Assembly: GCA_010279815.1 (NCBI GenBank)
Contig: QEOQ01000508.1
Span: 4,091,342-4,155,341, forward strand
Source of the DNA: Brachionus plicatilis
Taxonomy: Eukaryota > Rotifera > Eurotatoria > Ploima > Brachionidae
Reading direction: 5' to 3'
Length of the DNA stretch: 64,000 nucleotides
Shown: positions 22,357 to 33,500 of the stretch, one piece after another
Layout of the letters: each line of letters opens with the position of its first letter
Numbering within the stretch: the stretch's first letter is position 1
Program-made: the position numbers and the translations under genes
The notes under the pieces: model-generated
Seen by the model: the letters and a program-made list of their open reading frames with translations, nothing else
What the model was told of the DNA's origin: nothing
The model's database searches: none

Positions 22357-25300
22357 TTAATTCAACAATAAAATATAAATTACAGCACAAGCTCCTATAT
22401 GAAAGTCAGAATTTTCATAAAAATTTTTAATTTTTTCAATTAGTTGTCTTGATGGTTTTAATTTTGTAAGATGGTCACCAATCAATTTAGAATTGTTTCT
22501 AATCGATCCATTTAATGTGGTTCCGATCGGCATCAACGAGTTCCTAAAGAAGATAGCAATTAAATAAAATTAACTTCAAAATTAAAAAAATTGTACAACT
22601 TTTTATAAAATTTTTCCAAGTCTTCATTCAATTTGGTCGATTGGCATCCAAGAAAATCAATTTTTGGATAATAATAAATAAAATTTATACACATTTCATC
22701 TGATGTGCCAAAACCACCCTTTGAAATAATTTTTTAATAATTTATAAAATGTTCAGCCTGTTATTTACATACTAATGTGAATTTATTTCTATTTTTAGAG
22801 CCATAAGTGCATTCAAGAATCAAAGAATCGCCCTAAAAAATTTTAATTTTATTTCTTTTAATCAATTAAAATTTTAAAATACAGGATAAAGCTTAGTAGG
22901 TTGGATCAAAATGTTTGATTGATAATTGAAATCGTAATTTTGATCATCAAAAAGATACTTTATTATTTTTCCATTGCGTACTAGCTTAGTCCTAACAGCT
23001 CTACCAGCCAAATGAGTATGAAGGTTTCCAGCAAATACTGTAATTCCATCTTCTGGAATATAATTCTATTTTAAACAAAGATTATTACATTTTTTCTAAT
23101 TACAAAAATAAGATACTTTAGTGCATTCCGGATAACAAATTGATGTAAGCTTTACTGAATCAGTTCTTGGAGGAATTACAATGTCTAATTGGTTGGTAGG
23201 AACAGCTATTGATAATACCCCCAAATCGTATTTTCGTAAATTTTTTGTAAATTTGAATTTTAATCCAGATTTTTCCCTGTGGTCTTAAATAAATCAAAAG
23301 AGTAAAGTTTTTTTTTTAATAATAATCTATTAAAATAAATTTAAAAATATAGAAATTAAATACTTGGAAAAGCTTTAGTCAAAAGAAGTTTCAATTAAAC
23401 CTTAATAACTAGTTTTACTTTTCGAAATAAACTTAAATGGTTTTATTTAAAAGAAAAATTATTATTAAAAATTAAAATTAACCGGGAATAATAAGCCATT
23501 TAGATTTAGGCTTTTAATTTAAGAGATTTTGCATGAAATTTGGTAAAAATTGTAGATTAAAGCATCGCAGTATATAATTGATATTTAATTGAAAAATTTC
23601 TATTTATGAATTAAAAAATGATTACTATAAAGTTTAAAAATCATAAAGATAAAATTTAAAATAAAAAAATAATTTTACTTTGTTACTTAAATTTTTTCTA
23701 ATGTGTATTTTCAATTTTTTACACATTTGAAGGGGTATCATATTGATTAATGATTATTTTTATTTAAAATTTTTCTTGGCTTAAATGTAAATTGACTCTT
23801 ATTTTTGAATTCTTTATGTTACAAACAATTCTTAAAACAAAGAAAAACAATGCTTTTATTTGAATTTACATCTGGAATAATCATTTGCTTGTGTAATTGC
23901 ATAAATTAATTTAATTAATTAAGTATTAATGGATCTAAAAATTTTAAAATTTTAAATAAAAATTAAAGCAATTTCATAAAATTTAAAAATCAAATTTCAC
24001 TTAAAGAAATTAGTAACGTATTTTATTTATTTATTTATCTTTACCAAGCTTAAACTTTTTCAAATTTAAAAACTATGCAATAAAAAAAATAAAAATTAAA
24101 ATAAAAAAAAAATATTTACATTGATATAAATAGAAAGACGACATCCGACCCTTTACCCAAATTAAAAAGATTTAAATAAGCTGAATAATTTAAAGAGTCC
24201 ATATTAAATTAGCATAGTTTAAAATAAGACATTTAAAAAAGCATCTTCATTTTAGCAAAGAAAATAGCAAATTCATGTTATTTGAAATAGAATATTCAAA
24301 ATCGCATTGTCATTAGAGAATATTTAAAAAAGCGTCAAATTAAAAATTAACACTTTTAGAATAAAAATGGAAAAAATTATTGATTTACTAGATAATATTT
24401 CGATTAAATCCGACACAATTCCACCGAATGAAATTAAGGCTGACATCACACAATCACAAAAAAAACATCCACAATTGCACCATTTAGGTTTTTATTTCAA
24501 ATCATAATCCATTTTGGTATAAAAAAATCGACTAAGCCTATTGACGATTCAATAATCAATATTTTAACTAATTATGATGAGAATAACAAACTAGAAACAT
24601 TAAATAAAATTTTTTTATTAATTCATTACTTTCTTTCTTTTCTGCTATATCGAACTTTTTATTTTAATAAAGCTAATTTGATAACTTTTATTTATTTTTT
24701 GATATTATGATCAACTTATTCTACCTGTGCTAATTTAATTAATGCTGTTTTGACCTTGATATTTTTTTTCATTTGCTAATATGAATTATTTATTTTGAGC
24801 TTTGCTAATTTAATAATTACCCAATTTAAAAAGATCGTAAATTACGTTGAGTAAGTTAAAAATGATTTAAATTGTATAGAATCGACTTAACTTTTTTTAC
24901 TTATATAATAAACTAATAAAAGTTATTTTCAAAATATTATTTCATAATACAGTTTCTTAGTTAATATATCTAATGAGGTTAAAAGGGTTAATTTTTGGGT
25001 AAATGGGCGAAGTTAATTTTAAATTTTTTACAGAAGCATATTTTTGAAGTTAATATTCATTTTTAAATTTTATTTTTAAAATATGAAAGACTTATTCAAA
25101 AATTTTATCCATTTAGAATTATGGACAATACTTGAGTATGGTATCTCTGTTAAATTTGTAAATTTTTTTAAACTATACCATTTACTATTTACCATTTATT
25201 TGCCCCCCAATTATAAAATGAAATTATTCCATGTTTAAAATTTTTACTTGTCCCATGGTACTTTTATCGAGTGATTACCGTAGTTTCATACGATTAAATT

Positions 25301-27428
25301 AAAATTTGTCTTTTTTCATTTTGTATGCAACATAAGAATGATCTATTTGGAAAAGATGCTTTTGATTAAATTTATGGGATTTAACTAATCTCCTAATTAA
25401 TTATTCAATTTTTTTAATTTTTTTTCTCAACTTTCAAATTGGTCGTTTATAAATTTTAAATAATTTTAAAAATTTTCACTAATTATTAAGCTCAAAATTG
25501 TTTGATTTACAAAAATTTTTTCAACTTCCTAAAAAATTGCCAAAAATAAAACTGTTTACAAAGACCCAAAATATATAGGCAACTTGAAGTTCATGATCAT
25601 GATCAAATAATCATAACTTAATTTATTATAATCTTAATAAAAATGATGAAATTAGCTTTTTTTTAATTTTTATTAATTAAACATAAGATGTTTACTATTT
25701 AGATTAAAAAAAACTTTTTTTCTAATTGATCTTTAATTGATTCTTCTAAAATTTTTATTTTGAAAACTTAAAATTTAAAATTTAAAATTTACATTAAGGT
25801 ATCTAAATTATGACTTTAAATGATATTTAAATATTGATCAAAAAATATTACTGCGAATCAAAGTTAAATTTTATATTGCTAAATTTCAAAATATTGATTA
25901 AGATTTTATTTTTACTTCAGATAAAAATTCCTATAATTTTCTATCTAATTAAAGATTAAACAAATCATGTTTAATAAAGTTTAGTCATTTATTATTATAA
26001 AATTCATTAGTAATACCTTTTTATTTAACCCAAAAACTAAAAATTTTGATGTGAAATTTACATTTGATCATGAACTTCAATTTGCCGCTTCTGTATAAAA
26101 ATTTTATTTTTATTTTTTTTTTGTGATTTTCCATGCAAATTTGTCCAAAAATTTCCAGGATTCTCACACTTTACAATAGACTCTAGTTCAGAGTATATCA
26201 GAAATAAGATAATTTTAATGATTAGCTTTTCCAAAAAGTAATTTTCTGGCTTTTATGTTCAAATAATTTAGGTCAATTCTTACCACTAACAATCCTGGCA
26301 TTATCAAAATGATAATTGATAACCATTACTGTCTCTTGATCCGATTTGGTAAAGCGGAAGCCTGTATTAGACGGAAAGCTGATAGAGCGCTTACCTCCAA
26401 CTGCCTGTGAAAAAAAAAATTTATTTTCTTAAATTAATTTAAAAAAAGTGTGATAAAACATCAATTATTACCCAGGCAAAAACCATGGTTCGAGCCTGAC
26501 AGATTCCTTTTAAGATTTGAGATGCAGATTCATCATCTAGTCCAGGTCCACACTCAAATCCTATATTGGACATATTTTTCACCTTCTCAAAATCATCGGA
26601 CGTACACATGTACACGTCAAAATGATGCACAAAACTTAGACTTTCTTTTTCTATCAGCACCTCGTATGATACCAAGTGCAAATCGGTTTTTAATGCCGGC
26701 AATTTAAACAACTGACACAAATAATACGTATCTTTTGCCGGAATTAAATGCTTGAAAAAATTAATTTAAATTTAATAAATTTTTTTAATAAAATTTACAT
26801 TATCTAAACGAAACTCGAAAGAGTTAGTTATTTCTGAATTTGTCTCATCATCGCTGGTTTCATCGGCAAAATTTAATAAAACTGCTGATTTTATTCTCCG
26901 ATTTGGTCCATGGTATGACCAGTCAAATGTTTCACTGTTGGGATCTTGATCTGACCAGGCGAATATCAATCGCTGAGTCTCAAGTTTGATATCAAAGTCG
27001 TTCTCTTCATCACAAGTGTACAATTTTCGTTTAATCTTCAAGACTGTGTATCCATCTTTCTCAGATGCATCAATTAGATTCCAATTTTGCACCTGGTCAA
27101 CAATTGGTGCTTGTTTTCCAATTGCATGAGTGTCTTTCAAAAAAGCTTGACCATTTGAATCTACCCATCCGATTGCTATATCACTTCCGGTCATTCCTCC
27201 ATTCGGAGATAGACCAAATCCAATCCATCCACTGGCACGGCAATGTATTTCGAACTGAATTTCATCTTTTGCCAACACTTTCCAATAAAGTTTATACTTT
27301 GACTCATCACTGTCATCCACATTCAGACTAAAAGTATAATCTTCACTTGGCTTAAGTGCAGCTACTTTGGAGCCGTAAGCCAGTGATAAAATTAGGCAAT
27401 TTAAAAAAATTAAATTTTTAAGCTTCAT
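22357..27428 (-). CDS. MOXD1: DBH-like copper monooxygenase (MOXD1-like)
   Basis: Eight exons join in frame: 27428-26799, 26750-26472, 26404-26284, 23283-23117, 23065-22883, 22832-22773, 22718-22597 and 22543-22357, giving 582 aa (human MOXD1 is 613). Residues 1-20 form a signal peptide. A DOMON domain occupies about 30-180 (ASGWIGFGLSPNGGMTGSD). The two copper-binding ascorbate-dependent monooxygenase domains follow. All six expected copper ligands are visible: the His pair in FVHHFDVYMC (252, 253), His335 in INYHFDN, His415 and His417 in NLHTHLAG, and Met489 in SDEMC. It should therefore be catalytically competent. The family hydroxylates its substrate in the secretory pathway and the substrate of MOXD1 is not known. 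The C-terminus ends in a short hydrophobic stretch (IGACAVIYILLLN), suggesting membrane or GPI anchoring. Intron 3 is 3 kb. Confidence 0.93.
23284..26283. other. 3 kb intron of the monooxygenase gene
   Basis: AT-rich intron between the exons encoding NARIVS and HREKSG. It contains a cluster of GCTAATTTAAT-type words at 24200-24820 around a small ORF and nothing else I can name. The other introns of this gene are 40-70 bp. Confidence 0.7.
24367..24507 (+). CDS. short orphan ORF in monooxygenase intron
   Basis: A 46-residue ORF begins MEKIIDLLDNISIKSDTIPP and has balanced amino-acid use in otherwise A/T-only surroundings. A shifted frame continues downstream with TKPIDDSIINILTNYDEN. It is flanked by repeated GCTAATTTAAT words on both sides, so it may be the remnant of a small mobile element. 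No domain is recognised and it may not be expressed. Confidence 0.2.
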   Translation: MEKIIDLLDNISIKSDTIPPNEIKADITQSQKKHPQLHHLGFYFKS

Positions 27429-27460
27429 TGTTTTTTTTTGCCAATGTTCTATCTAAGGGT

Positions 27461-27469
27461 ATTTATATA
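27461..27469 (-). promoter_or_regulatory. candidate TATA box of the monooxygenase gene
   Basis: On the minus strand TATATAAAT lies about 33 bp upstream of the start codon. The spacing would put transcription initiation only a few bases from the ATG, so the leader would be very short. This is a motif match only. Confidence 0.4.
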
Positions 27470-27587
27470 AATGATTTTGGTAAATAATTATGACATTAAA
27501 ATGTCTAATTAAATTTTTTTAAATGTTTTATTTAAAAGTAATAAAATTTCAGCTCAATTCAAGATAAAATTAGATGGTGTTGTTGTA

Positions 27588-27797
27588 ATGCCGATCCCAG
27601 AGGTAAATCGAGTTGATGTTGGCACCCATGATATAGAGGAATGGGTAAAAATTGGAAATGCCAATCTCTCTTTAAAAAGAATACAAGCGACTAGGGATAA
27701 AAATTTTTTAACATTTTATTTCTTAAAAATAAAGTTTTATTTACCTAAAAAAGCCACAAATAAAAAAGTAAAAAATTTTAACATTTTTTTTTTCTAA
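27588..27797 (+). CDS. orphan ORF, possible stray exon
   Basis: The frame reads MPIPEVNRVDVGTHDIEEWV and continues to ATRDKN before becoming low-complexity. It is open upstream to an AATTTCAG that could be a splice acceptor (QFKIKLDGVVV). Codon use over about 45 residues looks coding, unlike the surrounding DNA. I recognise no family and see no partner exon. It could be a decayed transposon or gene fragment between the divergent upstream region of the monooxygenase and the 3' end of TTC1. Confidence 0.25.
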   Translation: MPIPEVNRVDVGTHDIEEWVKIGNANLSLKRIQATRDKNFLTFYFLKIKFYLPKKATNKKVKNFNIFFF

Positions 27798-27891
27798 ATT
27801 AATTTTTTTCAAGCAATGACATGGTAATTTATAGAAATTGTGTGAGAAAAAAAACACATTTTTTGTTTCGAATTTTTTTATTTAAATAAAA

Positions 27892-28784
27892 TTACTTTTT
27901 AAAATTAACCGAATAAGAGCCAGTGCCTGGGTCTTGAACAAATTGAAAATTTTCAGTCGACAAGCCAAAAGGCTTGAGTACCATGTTTCCCAAGTCCTTG
28001 AGCTTGCCCATCATTTCTTCCTTCATTTTTTCGTTTCTTTCCTTTATCTTTTCATCCAATTCGAATATTTTTGACCCATAGGTGCTGTTTTTTGGTTCCA
28101 ATTCAGCTAGTTTTTTGTAATCCACCAGCGATTCATCTAGCTTGTCCATTAGTTGGTAGCATTCAGCGCGTCTAAGCAATGGCTTGATGAATGAAGCATC
28201 CAATTCCAATGATTTTGAACATTCAGCAACGCATCTGTCATTATCTTGCTGGAAAAATTTAAAATATGAAAAAAATGTGAAAAATTTAAATTTTTTAGTA
28301 CCAGTTTTAAAAAACACAAAGAGCGGTTTGAGTAAAAAACAGATCGTTCTTTGCTGAAATCCAATGGACACAGTCGCAGAGCTTTTGTGTAAAATTCCAA
28401 AGCTTCTAGGAATTTGTTTTGTTTGTACAAATCGTTTCCACTCTGTTTGCATTCCAAAGCTTCATTGAGTCTTTCTTGCTTTGTTTCCTCGGACAGTTGT
28501 TCATTTTTAAGTTCTTCTTCGTCTATAAAAAATGGATCATCTTCTTGTCGAATCTCAGGGATTTTGTCTTCTTCTTCTTCTTTTAAATTTTCTTTTGTCA
28601 AGTTCATTTTTTCATTGAGTTCTTGGTGAAGAGGAACAAATTTTGTCTCTGTTTCGTGGGTCATTTCTTCCTGGTTGTTTTCGGTTGGATTGATCGAAAC
28701 AAAATTTTCGTCATCGGATAATTTTTCAAGATTTTCACAGGCATCATAAAATTCATTGTCCGAATTTTCCTCTTTGACACTCAT
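27892..28784 (-). CDS. TTC1: tetratricopeptide repeat protein 1 (TTC1)
   Basis: Two exons, 28784-28302 and 28248-27892, give 279 aa (human TTC1 is 292). The first ~95 residues are acidic and disordered. Three TPR motifs follow from about residue 105: LNEALECKQSGNDLYKQNKF, YTKALRLCPLDFSKERSVFY with SNRSLCFLKL, and CSKSLELDASFIKPLLRRAE onward. The C-terminus LKDLGNMVLKPFGLSTENFQ matches the conserved tail of TTC1. The family is a co-chaperone-type adaptor reported to bind Hsp90 and Ras/G-alpha proteins. Exons meet at LKL|QDND across a 53 bp intron. AATAAA sites lie just downstream of the stop. Confidence 0.93.
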
Positions 28785-30543
28785 TTTTCAAATTAAGAAA
28801 ATTAAAGAAATTAATTTCTTTCAAATAGGTTCTTTTTTATAATTTTAAAATTACTAATTACAATTGCGAAATTTAATTTGCTTTTAAGTTTTTTAAAGTT
28901 AAATTTTTTGTCTTTTTTATGAATTTTTTTTATCTTTTTATTTAGCATTTTTATTTAATTTTCGGTCCAACACTCTGTCTGAACGAAAAATTTAGAATAT
29001 TTTCTTGATATCCATGACCATATAAATAAAAATAAATAAAAGATTGAATTCAAATAAAAAATTCTATTTTTTGTAGATAATATTGATATTATGCTACAAT
29101 AGGTTATTTATATCTGGAACCCAAACAAGCGAAAAGAAGAGATTATTTAAATTTTTTTATAGTTAAATATATTTCGTATGATAAATCGTCCAATTTCAAA
29201 ATATAGAATTTTTTCAAAACATGTATGAAAAAAAATTATGCTTTAGAGATTTGTTCAAAATTTTTAAAATATGAAAATTTGTTTAAAATAATTAATTGGA
29301 ATAGACATTCATAAAAATGTTTAATTTTATTTATTTGAGTTTGTGTACTTCAAATATTAAATATTTGTTGAAAATGAAATTTTAATGACTCGATGTACAT
29401 TTTTTTACTTAAAAATAAAATAAAAAATTTCAATATATAAAAAAAAATTTTAGATTTTTTATTGAAATTTTATCGTTGTCTTATAGAAAAAAATAATCAA
29501 CAAAAAAAGAGAAGCTTAAGTTATTGTCAACCCTTGGCCTTTAAGATAAATAGCTTTTTTTTTTTGGTGGTATTTATTGTATCATCAAATATCTAAAATT
29601 TATCATCAAAAAATTAAGTAAATAACATCAAAATTTTAACATCAAAAAAATGAAATTTATCGCCAAACTTTTTTTATTTTCATCACCAAATTTATTAAAT
29701 TTCATCAAAAAAAAAATATATATGAATCAATTAAAATAAATTCATCACCAAAAAACACGAAAATTTAGATTAATTAAATAGAAAGTATGCATCAAAAATT
29801 TTTTTTTACTATCAAATAAAATAATTATTATAACCAAAATCAATTGGAATATAAAATATAGAAAAAAAACCATCTCAATTAAGCTTTTTTGACTAGTTTA
29901 TTTTGCTTTCATTATTTACAAATCATCGAATTTTTTCTAATTTTTTAATTTAATTTGACTTGTGAATTGAAAGATGTCGATTGAAAATAAAATATACAAT
30001 TATTTGCTTACAAAACTACTGGTATAAGTATTTATAAATCATTTGAAAATTTCCATAATTTTTACAAAAAATAACGTATTGCTGATTCATTTCAAAGTAA
30101 TTTAATTTTGAAGTAAAATTTCATTTAAATGCTTTATTTATTTTTTTTTGAAGCGTAATTTTTTTTATTTGATTCAGAGAAAAAAAAATATTTTGTAAAG
30201 TTATTTTTTATTTTTTGTTAAAAAATATTTTTGATGACAAAAATTTAATTTTGGTGGAAAAAAATTTATTTTGATGATAAATTTTAGTAAAAATTTGATG
30301 CCAAATTCTGATTTATTTGATGATGAAAATATTTATTCCGTTTTTTTTTTTAATTTTACACTCATTAGTTCGAATAACGTAAATTTTATAAGAGTAAACA
30401 GCATACTTGATTATTTTGATCAAATAGCTTAATTAGATATTCAAAAAATTTTACAATTTTAAAAATTTTATTCAAAATTTATAATCAAATTAAGAAAAAA
30501 AAAAATTTTATAAACATTATTCTGGTAAATACAAATGAAATAA
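28785..30543. other. gene-free spacer between TTC1 and SLX4
   Basis: AT-rich. The right half (29572-30340) is an element-like block with repeated CATCA words, listed separately. The rest shows no supported feature. Confidence 0.5.
29572..30340. repeat. element-like block with CATCA subterminal repeats
   Basis: The left side carries many ATCATCAAAT and CATCACCAAA words on the plus strand, and the right side carries their complements (TTTGATGATG, ATTTTGGTGG). The outermost words, TATCATCAAAT on the left and ATTTGATGATGAAAAT on the right, behave as imperfect inverted ends. No coding sequence and no clear target duplication. Consistent with a non-autonomous DNA transposon. Confidence 0.45.
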
Positions 30544-33500
30544 TTAATGCTTTTTTTTCGATCTTACTTTTGATGCACCTCTTGTATTCAAATTTTTAAG
30601 AGTAAAAGTGACACAAAACTCATCAAGAATCTTCATTAAGATTTTATTATTACACTTGCGCGGTGCTAGACTTGCCTGTAAAGTTGTAAAAAAATATTCG
30701 TAATCTAATGGCTCATAATTAAGAACACTTAGATATAAATTATTATCTGATTTTATAACATTAAAAACACACTCTCGGGTCTCATCTTCATTTAATGTTT
30801 TTTTTATTTTTTCTTTTAGCAATTTTCCGCCTTTTTTCTGAATGCCACTCGGCTCAGATGCTTCACTTGTTTCTTCGTCATCGTCTTCATCCACCATATC
30901 AAGCAAAACCTCATCCAAAGTCATCTCTAGATTTTTGTTTTTTTTTGCACCTATCTTCACAAAACCAGACTGAGAACTTGACACAGACTGACTAGTACGA
31001 CATGTTCCCAAGTCGGACACTGTTTTTTTAAGCACCTTTTTTTTGCTCTTTTGAGTTCCCAGAGATTCCAAATTCATTATTTTTGCCATTGAGTCAAAGT
31101 CTTCTTCTCCATCTTCGAAATTAGATTTTTCTACCAATTTTTTTGAAGCTATCTCATTTACTGAACTAGAACTTTTCATGCTATTTGAAGTGGTCTTGAA
31201 GTTGACACAGCTTTGACTTCTGGGAAATGCATTTTTATTTTGTTTACGAGAAGTAAATTGGTAGATCTCGGTTAATTTTTTGACCGCTTGTTTCTTAGGC
31301 AAAGCTTTGACGCCATATTTTTTCAATTCGCTTTTCAAATCAGGTGTTTCCATAGAAGAAAAATTTGGTAGGCTTTTTAAAACATCACTGGGCTCAATGT
31401 TGGAATTATTTTTTTTTCTAGAGTTTTTGTCATTTTTAACTAACAAGGGCTCTTTTTCGTAATTAAATTCATCTAAATCTTCTTCGTCCATTGTTGAATT
31501 ATTAGATTTTTTTCTTGAATTTTTTGACTTGTCTGAAAAATCGTCTAAAAAATCGCATATTTCGGTATCAGAATCAATTTTGGATACTAAATTTGGGTCA
31601 GAGTCATTTTCTTTAATTTCAATTATTGGATCCATTATTTCATTTGCTGGTTCCAATTGCCAATTTTCACCAACTTCATTTGAAAAATTTATTTGACAAT
31701 CAAATTGTTCATCGCCAAAATTTCTCCATACTTCATCTTAATAAAAATTAAATTACCAATTTATAGCAAATTAATTTTTTTAAATTAAATTTTTTTTCCT
31801 TTAATTTATGTTACAAAAATTTTCGACTTATATAGACATGGTGAAATTTAATATAATTTTAACATAAAATCCTTTTTTTGAAAAATAAAATATAAAAAAA
31901 CTCAAAATAACGACCAAGCGTATTTCACTATTTTACTTAAAATTAAATCCTTAATTTCTTTCTTTACCAATTAATAATAATTTTTGTCTTATTGGAAATG
32001 AAAAATTAATATTTAGGTTATAAACAGGTCTATTTGGTGCAGTTATTATGTCGAGAATTGTTTTTGTTCTTAATTATAAAAAAAAGAACATATTTTTGTA
32101 ATGTTGTTATGAATTTCACAAGTAAAAAAAAATTTGCCAAATGGAAAAGGAAAAATTTTGTATTTTTTGAAAAAAATTTGCAAATTTTTTCCTAAGTAAA
32201 TTAATAAATTCAAACATTTCCTTTTTTGTTTAATAAAAAATTTAGAGTAGTGATTTGATAATATTATCAATGGTAAATTTACATTATTTTACGCAAAAAT
32301 ACAAGAAATAAAAAATGGTAAATTAACTAAATTTTACGCAAATAGAAGTAAAATTCCCAATTTTTACGTCAAATAATGTAAAATCCAAAAATGCCAAAAA
32401 AATCTCAAATTTTGCTGTTTTTCATAAAATTTTTTTAAAAAATACGATTTTGACTTCTGATTTTTTTTTTTATTTAATTTTTTACCATTTTTTAAGTAAA
32501 TTTATGTATTTTATGGTAATTTTAAAAAATATAGTAAAAAAATAAATTAAAAAAAAACTGAATACTGTTTCTAGGTGATTTTTTATTTCTTGCCTGAAAG
32601 CAACTTAAAAATCTAAACGAACGAATATCATTTATTTAATTATTTTCGTAATTCATCAAGACTGTTCAAACCTAACTTAAAAATTAAATTTTTCAACAAA
32701 AAACAGAGAATTCATAAAATCAAAATTTTTAATCTGCATACCTTTTTTTTTTAGGTTTTTTACAAATATGATATCTTATTTAAAAAAAAAAACACTAATT
32801 TTTTAAAGTCAGATTTGACTTTTATATTAAATTTTTTTTTAAAATAAATTGTATTAATTTTTTATGGTTTTTTTCGAAAAACCTTAATATTTGACAATTT
32901 TAAAACTATTTTTGCATCTAAATTTTGCGAGTTAGAGAAACATATTAAATGATTTAAAGTGTTTTGCTGAGAAATTTTATTTCTTTATAAAAAAATAACA
33001 AGTCCAAGTCAAATCTGACTTGGACTTTTTGACAAACTCTGCCAGACTATCTTATTAATCCTACCACTGACTCTAAATTCAACCGTGTCTATTTTTTTAT
33101 AAAATTTAAAATTCAAATCAGAAATAAAAAATTTATATTCTAAAATCGACTGAGTGTCTTTTTTGATATTTAATTATTTAAATTACCTAAATGATCATCA
33201 TTAGGTTGATTAGCCTCGAACTGAGACTTTTCCAACAATATTAGAACATTTTTTTCCTCATTTTGTTCTGACTCAAAATTGTTTTTGCTGCTATTGACTT
33301 CCATTTGCACCTGATTATCAAGACTAGGCAATGATGAGGACGAATTTTCATTCAAATTGTCGTTATTAGCCTTATTTTGTGACCTATTACAAACAGACTC
33401 GTCACAGATGATCTCTATTTCTTCATCTACAATATTCAGATCGCTTTTGAATTTTTTGTTACTCTCAAATTGTTTCGGACTGAGAGAAGCTGAACTATCA

